From Xiphophorus maculatus (lineage: Eukaryota > Chordata > Actinopteri > Cyprinodontiformes > Poeciliidae): 64,000 nt of DNA. The translations under genes were made by a program, and so were the position numbers. Positions 10,961 to 21,100 of the stretch are shown in pieces (the stretch's first letter is position 1; every line of letters starts with the position of its first letter). The notes below the pieces were generated by a model. That model saw only the letters and a program-made list of their open reading frames with translations. It had not been told where the DNA came from and did not search any database. The stretch is from positions 23,573,968-23,637,967 of the forward strand of contig NC_036456.1 of assembly GCF_002775205.1 (NCBI RefSeq), in the 5' to 3' direction.

Positions 10961-12263
10961 AGGTTTTTGTGTTTTATTATAATGTTGGATTCTGCTCTGA
11001 AAATCTGAAAATAGGAGTAAATTTTAATGAATTTTTCTATCTTTCATAATGAAACATTTTATGTAGTACATATTTAGAAAGTGAGTTTTATTTTAAAGTG
11101 ACTTCATGGCTTCTCACGCTTTCAGCTCAACTCAAATTTAAATAATTTTAACCACATCCCTCATGCAGCCTCTAGTGGCCACTGTTTGTACTGCACTCAT
11201 GGCAGGTTCTTCATTATCTCCGCAAGTTCAACCAAACCATGTATGAAAGCATCTTAACATCCTGAAATATCAGTTTCTCCTCTCTTTCTCTTTAACTCGC
11301 TCCGTCTTTCAGCTTTGATCGGTGAGTCTGTTAAATCTCAGCGTCTCCTCTGAGAGCGCTTAGAGACCCACACATGACTGCTTGTTAAAATATACATGAG
11401 CACTAAGTCTCCTACATCCCTGCAACACCACCAGCATTCATTATTGATGAACACACTCTCTCTCACACACACACACACACACACGGCGCGGTTTGCAGCA
11501 GTATTGTTTATTGTCTTTGTTAAGCACATGTTTGCTGCATTGCACCTTTGCAATCTGTCCCACTGGAAACACGAGAGGCAGCTTGTTAGCCCACCAACAA
11601 CAGTTTCTGTTGTGCTGACCGTCGCAGTGCTGCTTTCCTGCTGGATTTTAATGAAGAAGCTCTCGGCTGTGGCTGCTCCAGGCGCTGCCATCGCGCCTGG
11701 AAATGGTGGCAAACAGTTGTTTCACGCTAACGGATTAGATCTGAGGTCCTCACTGAAGCCTCCAGGCTTCTTTAACTCATGAATATGATGTAAAACAAGC
11801 ATTAATTACCTCTATTTCTGTGAATGTCTTGGCTTTCATTTGCTGAAATGCAGAGCGGTTTGTTTTTTCTCGGTGGTGTTATGACTTTACCCCCATCTCT
11901 GCTCTCCGCTCTCATGTTAACCAACATGTTTTCAGAAAATGTCAGCTTTCTGAGAAGAAAATTGCTGTTTAGTCTGAACTTTACCTACATTATTATGAAA
12001 ATGACGTTCGGTTTCAAAACAAAGAGTCACACGAGGAGCAGTTCCTTTGCAAGAGATTATTGTAAAAATATCATCGCAGTTTAAAGGTAACCCATCACTG
12101 AACAGGTTAAAACAGATCTATGTACATTATATCTACACAGTCAGTCTTAGATGATCAGGTTTTAGTCTGGTGAGTTCTGCCTTTCAGATTGAGCTGTTTT
12201 AGGGCCTTTGTCACTTTAAATCCAAACAAGTTGCCAACTCAACGTTTACTCTTTAAACACGTA
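10961..12263. other. intergenic, no gene seen
   Basis: Only a (CT)n(CA)n microsatellite at 11455-11484 stands out. The overlapping frames at 11338-11782 on both strands run through it and have no recognisable domain. Confidence 0.4.
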
Positions 12264-12472
12264 AAAATGGAGGCACAATTATACAATCTTAAATCTTTGA
12301 CAAGCAAAAGTGGAGCCTGCTGCACAACCAACAAGAATTCAGCAAGTGGTTTCTGGATGGAAAATCAATATCAAAACATTTTGACTTTTCCAGCAGCCAT
12401 TGTACAGCAGTGAAACCAGCTGAGCAAACCTGCTGGAGCTCAGCTTTGGTTGCTAGGTAACGGCGCAGCAAT
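12264..12472 (+). repeat. dispersed repeat family R2 (copy 2)
   Basis: Blocks include AAGTGGAGCCTGCTGCACAA, AGCAAGTGGTTTCTGGATGG, CAGCTGAGCAAACCTGCTGG and GTTGCTAGGTAACGG. This is the longest R2 copy in the window and defines the order of blocks used to call the others. Confidence 0.6.
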
Positions 12473-13420
12473 TAGGAGGTTTTTGAAACGACTCGTTTTC
12501 CATGAATGCTTCAGGTTCACTTTGATCCTGTTACACCTTAATTTTCTCACTGTGGGAGAATAAAGGGTTGTATATTTTTTTCTATTTCCTAATTAAAAAC
12601 GAATCCAAAATGTAAGAAAACAAAGTAACTCCATGACTGAAGCTTAGCAACAACATTTCAAACATTTAGAGATCTGAACTTTGACTATAAACTTGATTCT
12701 TTGCTTTTCTTACCCGCTCTGTTGTAGTTTCGCCGCCATGTTTGACTCTAGAATAGTTTGCTGAGCAGTTGATTGAAAACCATGTTTTCCATTTGGATTT
12801 GTTATGTTTGTGCTCATGTTTTAGTAACGGTGAACACAGATCAGAACGTCCCACTGTTTTTCCAACTGCAGCCAGAACGGGCTCGGCTCTGAGGTGACAT
12901 CACTCCCAGGACCCGACATGCAACACAAACAGACCATAATCACCCTGTCAAGGACTCAGCTGGTTACCATGAAGCCGACATGAAGCTTTTGGTGCTTCAT
13001 CATTTCCCTGAACTCTGCAGGGTTCACTTCCAGACCTTCGGACCTTTACTGCACACCCTGCCTCTGTTTCTGCCCGTTTCTTGTCTGATTACTGTAAATA
13101 AAATTCTGATTACTGTTCTGTTAAAAGCCTTTGACTCTCCCCAAACTGACAGGTTGCTTCTAAGATCATTAAGACGCAGCTGCTCCAGAGCAGAAAATCT
13201 GTTAAAAACATTAAAGTGTGGAAATATAGCTCTGCCCCTGACAATTTTTTACAATTTCCACTAAAGTGGGCGGAGCACAGACTGAGGGGCGTGGCCAAAT
13301 GTAGGGATTCAACCATTCACCCCAAAGAGTGAAGCAGAGTTCACCTTTTTAATGTTTTCATCCGTTCATTTGGGTTTGTGCTGCTTATTCCGGCAAACAT
13401 GGTCACTTATTACATGAGAA
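12473..13420. other. intergenic, nothing recognised
   Basis: No gene and no repeat I could name. Confidence 0.4.
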
Positions 13421-13612
13421 ACCTTGTTAAAAATAAAATGATCTGCCAGTGAAACTGGAACTTTTTCATCAATATTAATTCATTATTGACTTAAAACAAG
13501 TTCTTCTGTAAAATTTACTTGTTAGTTTTCTTATTTCAACTAATCTAAGATATTTGCACTAGAAACTACACACAAAAAAAATACTTGATAATATTTTGTG
13601 TTTTTGCAAGTG
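13421..13612 (+). mobile_element. M1 MITE half copy
   Basis: The right-arm blocks are ATGATCTGCCAGTGAAACTG, TTATTGACTTAAAACAAGTT, CTAAGATATTTGCACTAGAA and TATTTTGTGTTTTTGCAAGT. Confidence 0.7.
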
Positions 13613-13626
13613 TTTTGTTAACTTGT

Positions 13627-13700
13627 TGGTTGTGCAGGAGGCTCCACTTTTGCTTTTCACAGACGTGCAGTTGTATAATTACCCATCTTTTTGCTGCCAG
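13627..13700 (-). repeat. dispersed repeat family R2 fragment
   Basis: GGTTGTGCAGGAGGCTCCAC followed by TTTTGC is the reverse complement of the R2 core. It directly follows the M1 copy. At 9446-9587 an R2 copy also directly abuts an M1 copy, so the two families are repeatedly neighbours. Confidence 0.5.
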
Positions 13701-14910
13701 TTTCATGTGTGAGTGTAAATGTTGAGTTTGGGGAAGTGGCCAGCAGCTGTTTATTTGGATTTAAAGTAACAGGAGGCTCAAAAACATCCAATTCTGAAAC
13801 AAAGTCTCATTATCTAAGAACGATTTGGTGCAAAAAATGTAATGAGAATGTTTCTTATGTACTATTAAACCTGTCCTAACCTGTTCAGGGAAGCACACAG
13901 GTCACATTTAAAGCCAGTTTCTCCAGTAATCTGCTGCTGAGTCCCACCACAAACAGTGAGAACCTGTCTGGGGCCGGCGACCCCTGATGGTCCGCCTGTC
14001 GACTTCATTAAAGACGCTGGGATGACGGGCTGAGAGTCTCTCCTCTGCTCCTACTGTAGGCCACACAGAACATCTCCAGAGTGAAATGAAACATCATCTC
14101 CTGAAAATCAATCCTTCACACATTCCTCTGATCCTCTCAGCCTCGGCCGCTCTTTATTGATTCTTCTCACACTCGCAGGATAATCCAGCCGACACACACA
14201 CACTCATTTATATATATATATATCTACACGTCTTTGAAGTGTAAATGTGAGAGTTTCTGACTTTGAAGTGTTTTCCCTTCCCTTTCCCAGTTTCCAACAC
14301 TCGTCCTGAATAAAATAAATCTACTGACACACGTCCTGTTTTTGCAGTTTTCTTTATTTTCCTCTCTAATGACTTTTTTTGGTCCCGTTTTCACACATGA
14401 GCTGCAAAGGAATTTGATTCAGACCTTCTGTGCAGTTTTTCTCACACATGTCCATTCACAGCTGGAGATTCTTTACTCAAGACGTAACGTCCCTGAGTGG
14501 GTCCAAGCTGCAGAAAACACAGCAGTGGGGGGGATGATGGAGGCTTTTTCTCTGTTTATGAATGGATTCGCAGCATCAAAGAACGAGGAAAAGATGAAGC
14601 ATGAAGGATCGGCTGCTGGTTTCACACTTTGTGTTGCTTTTACTGACATTCCCACCTGGATGATGTTTGGAAATTTCAGGGCTTCAGTTCGCAAATCAAA
14701 GCAACTTTACATGCAAATTGGAAAGTGAGATAGGAAAGTTCACCTTCAGAGTTGGGAGTGATGAGGTTAATCTCATATTTACACTCATGCATGGCAGGAC
14801 TGGAGCAGGTTTGGATGTAATTTGCAGTTCCTGCAGTGATGAGGGTGGAAATGAGTCTGTGTGAGAGAAATTCACTAATCTGGAATAAAGGAGCAAAACT
14901 TTCAACTTTT
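13701..14910. other. intergenic, no gene seen
   Basis: It includes a CA/TA microsatellite at 14191-14223. The frame at 14342-14728 has no recognisable domain and overlaps an opposite-strand frame of similar size, so I do not call it a gene. Confidence 0.4.
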
Positions 14911-14990
14911 GGTGAAAGTTTTGTCTTATTTCCAGTGTACTAAGATATTTAGTACAAAAATACTTGGTAAGATTTTCTGTTTTTGCAGTG
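14911..14990 (+). mobile_element. M1 MITE terminal fragment
   Basis: It contains TTTTGTCTTATTTCCAGTGT, then AAATACTTGGTAAGATTTTC and TGTTTTTGCAGTG, the M1 right end. Confidence 0.65.
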
Positions 14991-16892
14991 AACACAATAA
15001 ATACACATGAGCAAAATGCTAACAATAAGATCCCAGGTTTGTGCTAAATATGCATCAACAGGCATTAACTGTATAAATACAAATGGGATCAACTGGAATG
15101 AACTTTAGATTGAATTGAAGTTATTTTTTTCCCAAAGTTCCTGAAGACGACTTTTGTTGTAAATTGGTGTAACTTAAATAAAACCAAACTGAATTTTTAA
15201 AAATATGTTATTTTGTACATTTGCTGAAATGTTTAAGCACAGAATGATTTGGGTATTTGAAATGACTTGACATGTTTTAATAATGTTATAAAACACATTT
15301 TACATGCGGTTAGCATGGATTCAACGAGCCTTTACAGCCTTTACTGCTCGTTATCCTTCACCACCATTTTAACTGAAGTCCCCACATCTAACAACAACAA
15401 CACAGTAGTGAAATATTCCTCCGTAACGTCAACACTCCACCGCCGGTCCTTCACTGTGGGAACGGGCCTGGTTAATGCAGAGCTTCAGGTTTTACAAGGC
15501 CATCAGGGGGAAAAGTCGCTGGAGGGACGAATACCAGAGCGGGGGCTGGGTGGGAACCTTCAAAGCTTTGAACGAGCTGCAGGGAAACAGACGAAGAGGA
15601 GCTGCAGACTTATTGTCATCTGTGGCTGCTTTGTGTTTTAATTCAGCTCAGCGTTTTTTCAGACTGACTCCATGATAAAGATCTGATCGGCTGCAGGACT
15701 TTAGCTTCAGGAAACAGCCGCTCCGCTCCGACCGCCTGTCTGCAGCTGCTGCGTTCTCTGAAGTTAAAGGAAACACCGTCGGACAGTTTTTAGCCTAACA
15801 GGTTATAAATGTGTGAATGAATAAATAAAAGCAACTTAAGTTTTTTACTACAATAACATTAACTCACACTGAAGGTTGTAGAGAAATTTATTCTTTAATT
15901 TCCCTTCATTCATGAAGTGGGAAGAAAAATATTAAAATGGTTTAACAGTTAGTATTAATTCTTTTAGCCACTTTTATCCTAAATTTCTTTGCAGTTATAC
16001 TGGATGCTGTAAAACGTTTTGGTTTTGATTTTGCTACTATTCTCTACAATAATTAAAATAGTTCTCTTAAATATAGCAGAGTTTTGCATGTTTAGGTATT
16101 TAGCATGCTAACTAGCATTCTTTATAAGAAATCTTATTTACGCCAACGAAGCTGAAAACTTCACATAGTTTTCAGTGATTTTATTTAGTATGTTGCTTTT
16201 TTCTATGGTTTCTATGTTTCTTTTCTCTATTTCTGCAGGTTTAGAAGTAAACTTTAAAGATGTTAACCTGTATTCTCTACAGTCTGTCTGTCTGTCTGTC
16301 TTGCTGTTCAGTTAGCCAGATGTTGTCATTTTTACAACTTTGAGCAAATAATTATGATCTAAAAAGCTGACATTATACCTGAGCTTATCCCCTACTCCAA
16401 CGTCTCTCTGCTCGACTTCCTAAACATTTCAGAGACTCAAAGTGGAGCGGCAAAAGCAAATGAGGTGGAATAGCAGTGCGATGGTTTTATCTTTTCACTT
16501 CATTTTGAATCTTTTTGACAGAGAAACCATGAATACATTTATATAACTGTTAAAAAGTTCAGACAGTGAGCGGTGCAGAGTGTGACGTCCAAGCAGAAGT
16601 GAAAATTTGGCCCATTGTGACTGTAATCCTTTTCTCTTGGAGGATCATAAACCAGCCGGTAGTTTCCTCCTGTTTGGGAGCATCCGCCGTAAAACTACAC
16701 GCAGAAACTTGTTGAGTCTGATGAGTAAAACTCAAAGCTGTTGATCTGCTCTGGAGATGACCGGCGTCGCAGCCAGGAGGATTCAGCGTCTTTTGTTTGG
16801 TTTTCCTGTTTGGATTCGGTCGGCAGACACTGAAAACACAAAGACTCTGGAAATCTTGCTTCTTATTTAAACATCCACACTGTCAGAGCTGC
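14991..16892. other. intergenic, no gene seen
   Basis: A 66-codon frame at 15475-15675 has a non-random look (MQSFRFYKAIRGKSRWRDEY) but no relative that I recognise and no clear splice sites. I leave it uncalled. No other signal was found. Confidence 0.35.
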
Positions 16893-17010
16893 AGAGTAAC
16901 TAGTTACATTTACTCAGTTACTTTTATCTCAGTAACGGAGATGAAAATTTTACTTTTAGGAGTTTTTACTACGCTGTACTTTTACTTTTACTTGAGTAAT
17001 TTTATTATGA
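16893..17010 (-). repeat. dispersed repeat family R4 (ACTTTTACTCAAG type), fragment
   Basis: The plus strand reads TACTTTTACTTTTACTTGAG and GAGTTTTTACTACGCTGTAC. These are reverse complements of the longer R4 copies at 39440-39915 and 46555-46715. Confidence 0.6.
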
Positions 17011-17360
17011 AGTATCTCAATCAGAGATCAATCATCATCACAGATTATTGATGATTATGACCTGATCAGGTCGAATCTCTGGAATAATTTCATCCATTTT
17101 ATGATTGATTGTCGTTTTTAACTGTAATTACAAAAACATTTAAAACGCAAATTTATGCCTCAGTTTGTTGTGAAACTGTAAGAAAGCAACGTGACGTTTA
17201 GTCAGGCTGAAATTAGTTTTTATTGGTATAAAAATTTACTTTATCACTTTAATTATGTCTTTACAGCTTAAATCATAATGTTGAATCTTTGAAAGTCAAA
17301 TTACTGAGGAAGACATGAAGGTTTCATTGATTTGGTTGTTTTATCAAAATCTAGAATAGT
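17011..17360 (+). repeat. dispersed repeat family R5 (single copy)
   Basis: Blocks are AGAGATCAATCATCATCACA, ATCCATTTTATGATTGATTG, TCAGTTTGTTGTGAAACTGT and GTCAGGCTGAAATTAGTTTT. They also occur, in the same order, in the two tandem units at 26500-27600 in fbxw7 intron 1. It has no coding capacity. Confidence 0.6.
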
Positions 17361-17499
17361 TTATGTAAGTAAAGTATTTCTGGTCTTATTGGCATTTATA
17401 AATAATAATAATATAATAACATGTGAATTATATAATATAATAACATTGGCATCTTGTCTTTTTTGCTCAGAGGTTTCCAAACTTTTTCATTCCAAAAGC

Positions 17500-17619
17500 T
17501 GTTAGTATTTTTATTTAATCAATATTATTGATTTATTGACTTAAAAGCAGCTCCTTTATCTTGCTAGAATGTTACATGCAAATTAGTTTTGTCTGATTTA
17601 AGCTGTAGTCGGATGTCTG
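17500..17619 (+). mobile_element. M1 MITE, part left of the BEL insertion
   Basis: The blocks AATATTATTGATTTATTGAC, CTTTATCTTGCTAGAATGTT and AGTTTTGTCTGATTTAAGC are M1 right-arm sequence. The copy breaks off at GTCTG (17615-17619) and resumes with GTCTG at 24657, so the LTR element split it. Confidence 0.7.
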
Positions 17620-18008
17620 TGTAGCGGCCTCTTGGAGTGAACAGCCAGACGCAGGGAGTTCCAAACGGGTGCAGTTTATTATTAGCCTTCCTTGTCTGAC
17701 ACCGTGAAAACTGCAGTATAAACAAAAGATACATGGTGTATAAATAAACATAAATGTTCACAAACACAATTGCGCACATTCCTACCTCGTTCTGCTTCCC
17801 AAGAGCGCTATTTTACAGATTTTCTTTGGTCTTTTCCTCAGGCTCTAACGCTCACTCGGCGTAGTTAGCAAACAGGAAGTGCCCAACACAAAAACACGCG
17901 AAGAAGAACTCTACCGCTCCACAAAACAAATTCACAAATCAACCACTAAGTGTCACTGTGGTACCAACGAACAAAAAGAAGAACCCCACCATTTAGTAGC
18001 TATTTACA
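17620..18008 (-). repeat. 3' LTR of the BEL/Pao element
   Basis: This 389-bp LTR begins TGTAGCGGCC and ends CTATTTACA on the plus strand. It is identical by eye to the copy at 24268-24656. Confidence 0.93.
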
Positions 18009-18146
18009 CTCCCACCAAATCCTGTCTCAATAAATGAACATAAGAAGACATGAGGAAAGTAATTGAACAGGATTTCTTGACTCTACTAAATGAGCATTTC
18101 TGCAGAAAAGAATAACATGGTGAATAAACTGTACAAAGGTTGTTTA

Positions 18147-21100
18147 TCACTTCTCATCATTTTCCAAAAGAAGAACCAATTTCTGGATTGGTCTCTCAAT
18201 AATTGAGAGTTTGGAAGAGGAATTGGACTTTCGCTCTCCGACTTGAACTTTGACTCGACGGACCAATCCATCATCGCCTTGAACAGTTTCAACCACTCGT
18301 CCTAGTTGCCACTGATTTCTTGGAAGGTTGTCGTCTTTGATAATGACAATGTCCCCTTTCTTGAGGTTACGCTGAGCCGAGTGCCATTTCTGTCTCATGG
18401 AAATGTTCAACAAATATTCCCTTTTCCAGCGACTCCAAAATTGTTCAATGAGATACTGCACTCTCCTCCACCTCTTTGTGGCATATAGGTCCTCTTTGAC
18501 AAACACTCCAGGGGGAGGAAGAGAAACCTTAGATTTCATCATAATGAGATGGTTCGGTGTTATGGGCTCTAATGCTCGCGGATCATTGATTCCATCCACT
18601 GTTAATGGGCGGCTGTTTACAATAGCCATTGCCTCATATAACAATGTCCTGAGGGAGGCGTCATCAAGTCGGCCTGAGCACTGTGCAAAAGTAGCATTCA
18701 ACACATTTCTGATGGTTCTGATCTGTCTTTCCCAGATACCACCTGCATGACTGGCAGAGGGGGAATTGAAAACAAATTCACACTGTTTGTCCGTCAAGAA
18801 AACTTCAAGTAACTTAGTGTCACATTGTTTCAGTGCTTGTGTGAACTCGTTCCTGGCACCAACAAAATTAGAGCCTTGATCACAGTGCAGTTGTCTTACA
18901 GCTCCTCTAATGCTGATAAAGCATCTCAGTGCATTTATGAAAGAGTCAGTCGACAGGTCTTCGAGCATTTCGATATGGACAGCTCTAGAGTAGAGACATG
19001 TGAAAATTAGACCATATCTTTTGTATTCTTTGCGGGCTTTCTTCACAATGAAAGGGCCAAAACAGTCCATGCCGCTATATGTGAAAGGTGCAGAGGATTC
19101 GACGCGTTCTTTAGGAAGGTCAGCCATTCTCTGCTTTTCTGTTGGCCGCCTAAGTTTTCTGCAAAACACACAATCGCGTATCATCTTGGCCACCAACTTA
19201 CTCCCACCAATGACCCAGAAGCCATTGGTTCTAAGTTCCATTTGTGTCTGGCCTCGACCCTGATGACATGTCTTAGCATGGTAGTGGGACACAATCAGCT
19301 TAGTAATATGACTGTTGTTGGGTAGTATCACTGGGTGTTTGACTTTAAGACAGAGAGATGACTGCTTTAATCTTCCACCGACATGAAGAAGCCCTTCAGA
19401 CCAGATGGGATCACAACTGAAAAGAGCGCTGGTGTTTGGAATGTTCTTTTCACCTTTAAGCAATTTTACTTCATTTGGGAAGGTTTGTTGTTGCACAATC
19501 TTAATCACTGTTTCAGCAGCCTTTTCACGTTCGTCAACAGTCACATGTTCGCCATGTTGTTGCTTTGAACCTAGTCTCTTGATTCTTGCAACTACCTTGA
19601 GGAGTGTTGTCCAAGAGGAGAATCGATTCAGGCGATTGAGGATGTCATTACTACATTTGACATCAGTTGCGAGCACCTGAATTGTCTTGACTTCAGGATC
19701 ACCGACTAGTAATTCCGTTGGAGTGCTGGTCGTCAGTTGTAACTCATGCTCCCAAAGAAACCTTGGTCCTTGCAGCCAGTTTGTCGAATGAATATCTGAA
19801 GCACAAAGACCTCTGGATGCATGATCAGCCGGGTTTTCTGACGTTTCAACATAATGCCACTGATTAGGATCACTGTTATCTCTAATCAGTTGAACACGGT
19901 TGGCAACAAATATGTGGAACCTGCGAGCCTCATTATTGATGTACCCTAGTACAACTCGTGAGTCAGTCCAGAAAAATTCTTGATCAATCTTTAGGTCAAG
20001 TTCACATCTAAGCATGACACTGACCTTTGTAGAAATCACTGCTGCTGCAAGTTCTAATCTTGGGATACTTGTGATCTTTGAGGGAGCAACCCTTGCCTTT
20101 GCTATCACAAGACTGCAGTGAACTTCATCCTTGTCATTTATGTATCTCAGGTAAGAACATGCACCATATCCTACACAGCTAGCATCAGAAAAATGGTGCA
20201 GCTCTACTCTGACAATGTTGTGGAAGTCAGGGGGGTGATAACATCTGGGAATTGAGATCTCTTTCAATTTCAGTAGATCATTTGTCCATTTCTCCCACCG
20301 TGGCTTTATGTCTTCTGGGAGAGGATCGTCCCATCCTATGCCTCGGTGACAAAGCTCTTGAAGAATCAGTTTTCCACTAAGGCTGAATGGAGCAATGAAT
20401 CCGAGAGGGTCATAAAGTGAAGCAATGATGGACAAGCAGCTGCGGCGGGTTGAAGCTTGATCTTTTAAGCCGATGTTAAAAACAAAGGTGTCATTTTTTA
20501 TCAACCACTGAATCCCGAGTGCACGCTCAGATGAGGATGGATCCAAACCATGGGGCTCGATGGCTGCTGCTACTTCTGAAGAATCCAAGCATGTGAGAGC
20601 GGCTTCCTTGTTTGAGTTGAATTTATGAAGCCTTAAGCCTCCTTTCTTACACAACTCTTGTGATTCAATGATCAGTTTCTTGGCTTCCTCAACTGATGGC
20701 ACACTGACTAAGCCATCATCCACATAAAAGTTTTTCTCAATAAATGTGGCTGCCTGAGGATAGTTAGCCTTGTGTTGCTGTGCCAGATGCTTTAACCCAA
20801 AGTTGGCACATCCTGGAGATGAAGCAGCTCCAAAGAGATGAACTGTCATTCTGAACTCCTGTGGTTCTTTCTCCAAATCTCCACCTTTCCACCAGAGGAA
20901 TTTGAGATAATTTCTGGATTCAGGAGTGACAGAAAATTGGTGAAACATTCTTTCTATGTCACAAATTATAGCTATGGTCTCCTTCCTGAAGCGACATAGT
21001 ACCCCTACCAAAGGATTGATTAAATCAGGCCCAGTAAGCAATGTGTCGTTAAGAGAAACACCATGGAATTTGGCTGAACAATCAAAAACAACTCTCAGCT

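Noticed and set aside
11338-11782. Two 124-128 codon frames on opposite strands
   Set aside because: They overlap each other and a CA microsatellite, lack similarity to any family I know, and have no supporting splice or promoter signals.
14342-14728. 128-codon plus-strand frame
   Set aside because: No recognisable domain and mirrored by a minus-strand frame; consistent with chance in a region without other coding signs.
15475-15675. Frame beginning MQSFRFYKAIRGKSRW
   Set aside because: Composition is gene-like but it is short, shifts against an overlapping frame at 15267-15641, and matches nothing I recognise; left uncalled pending expression data.
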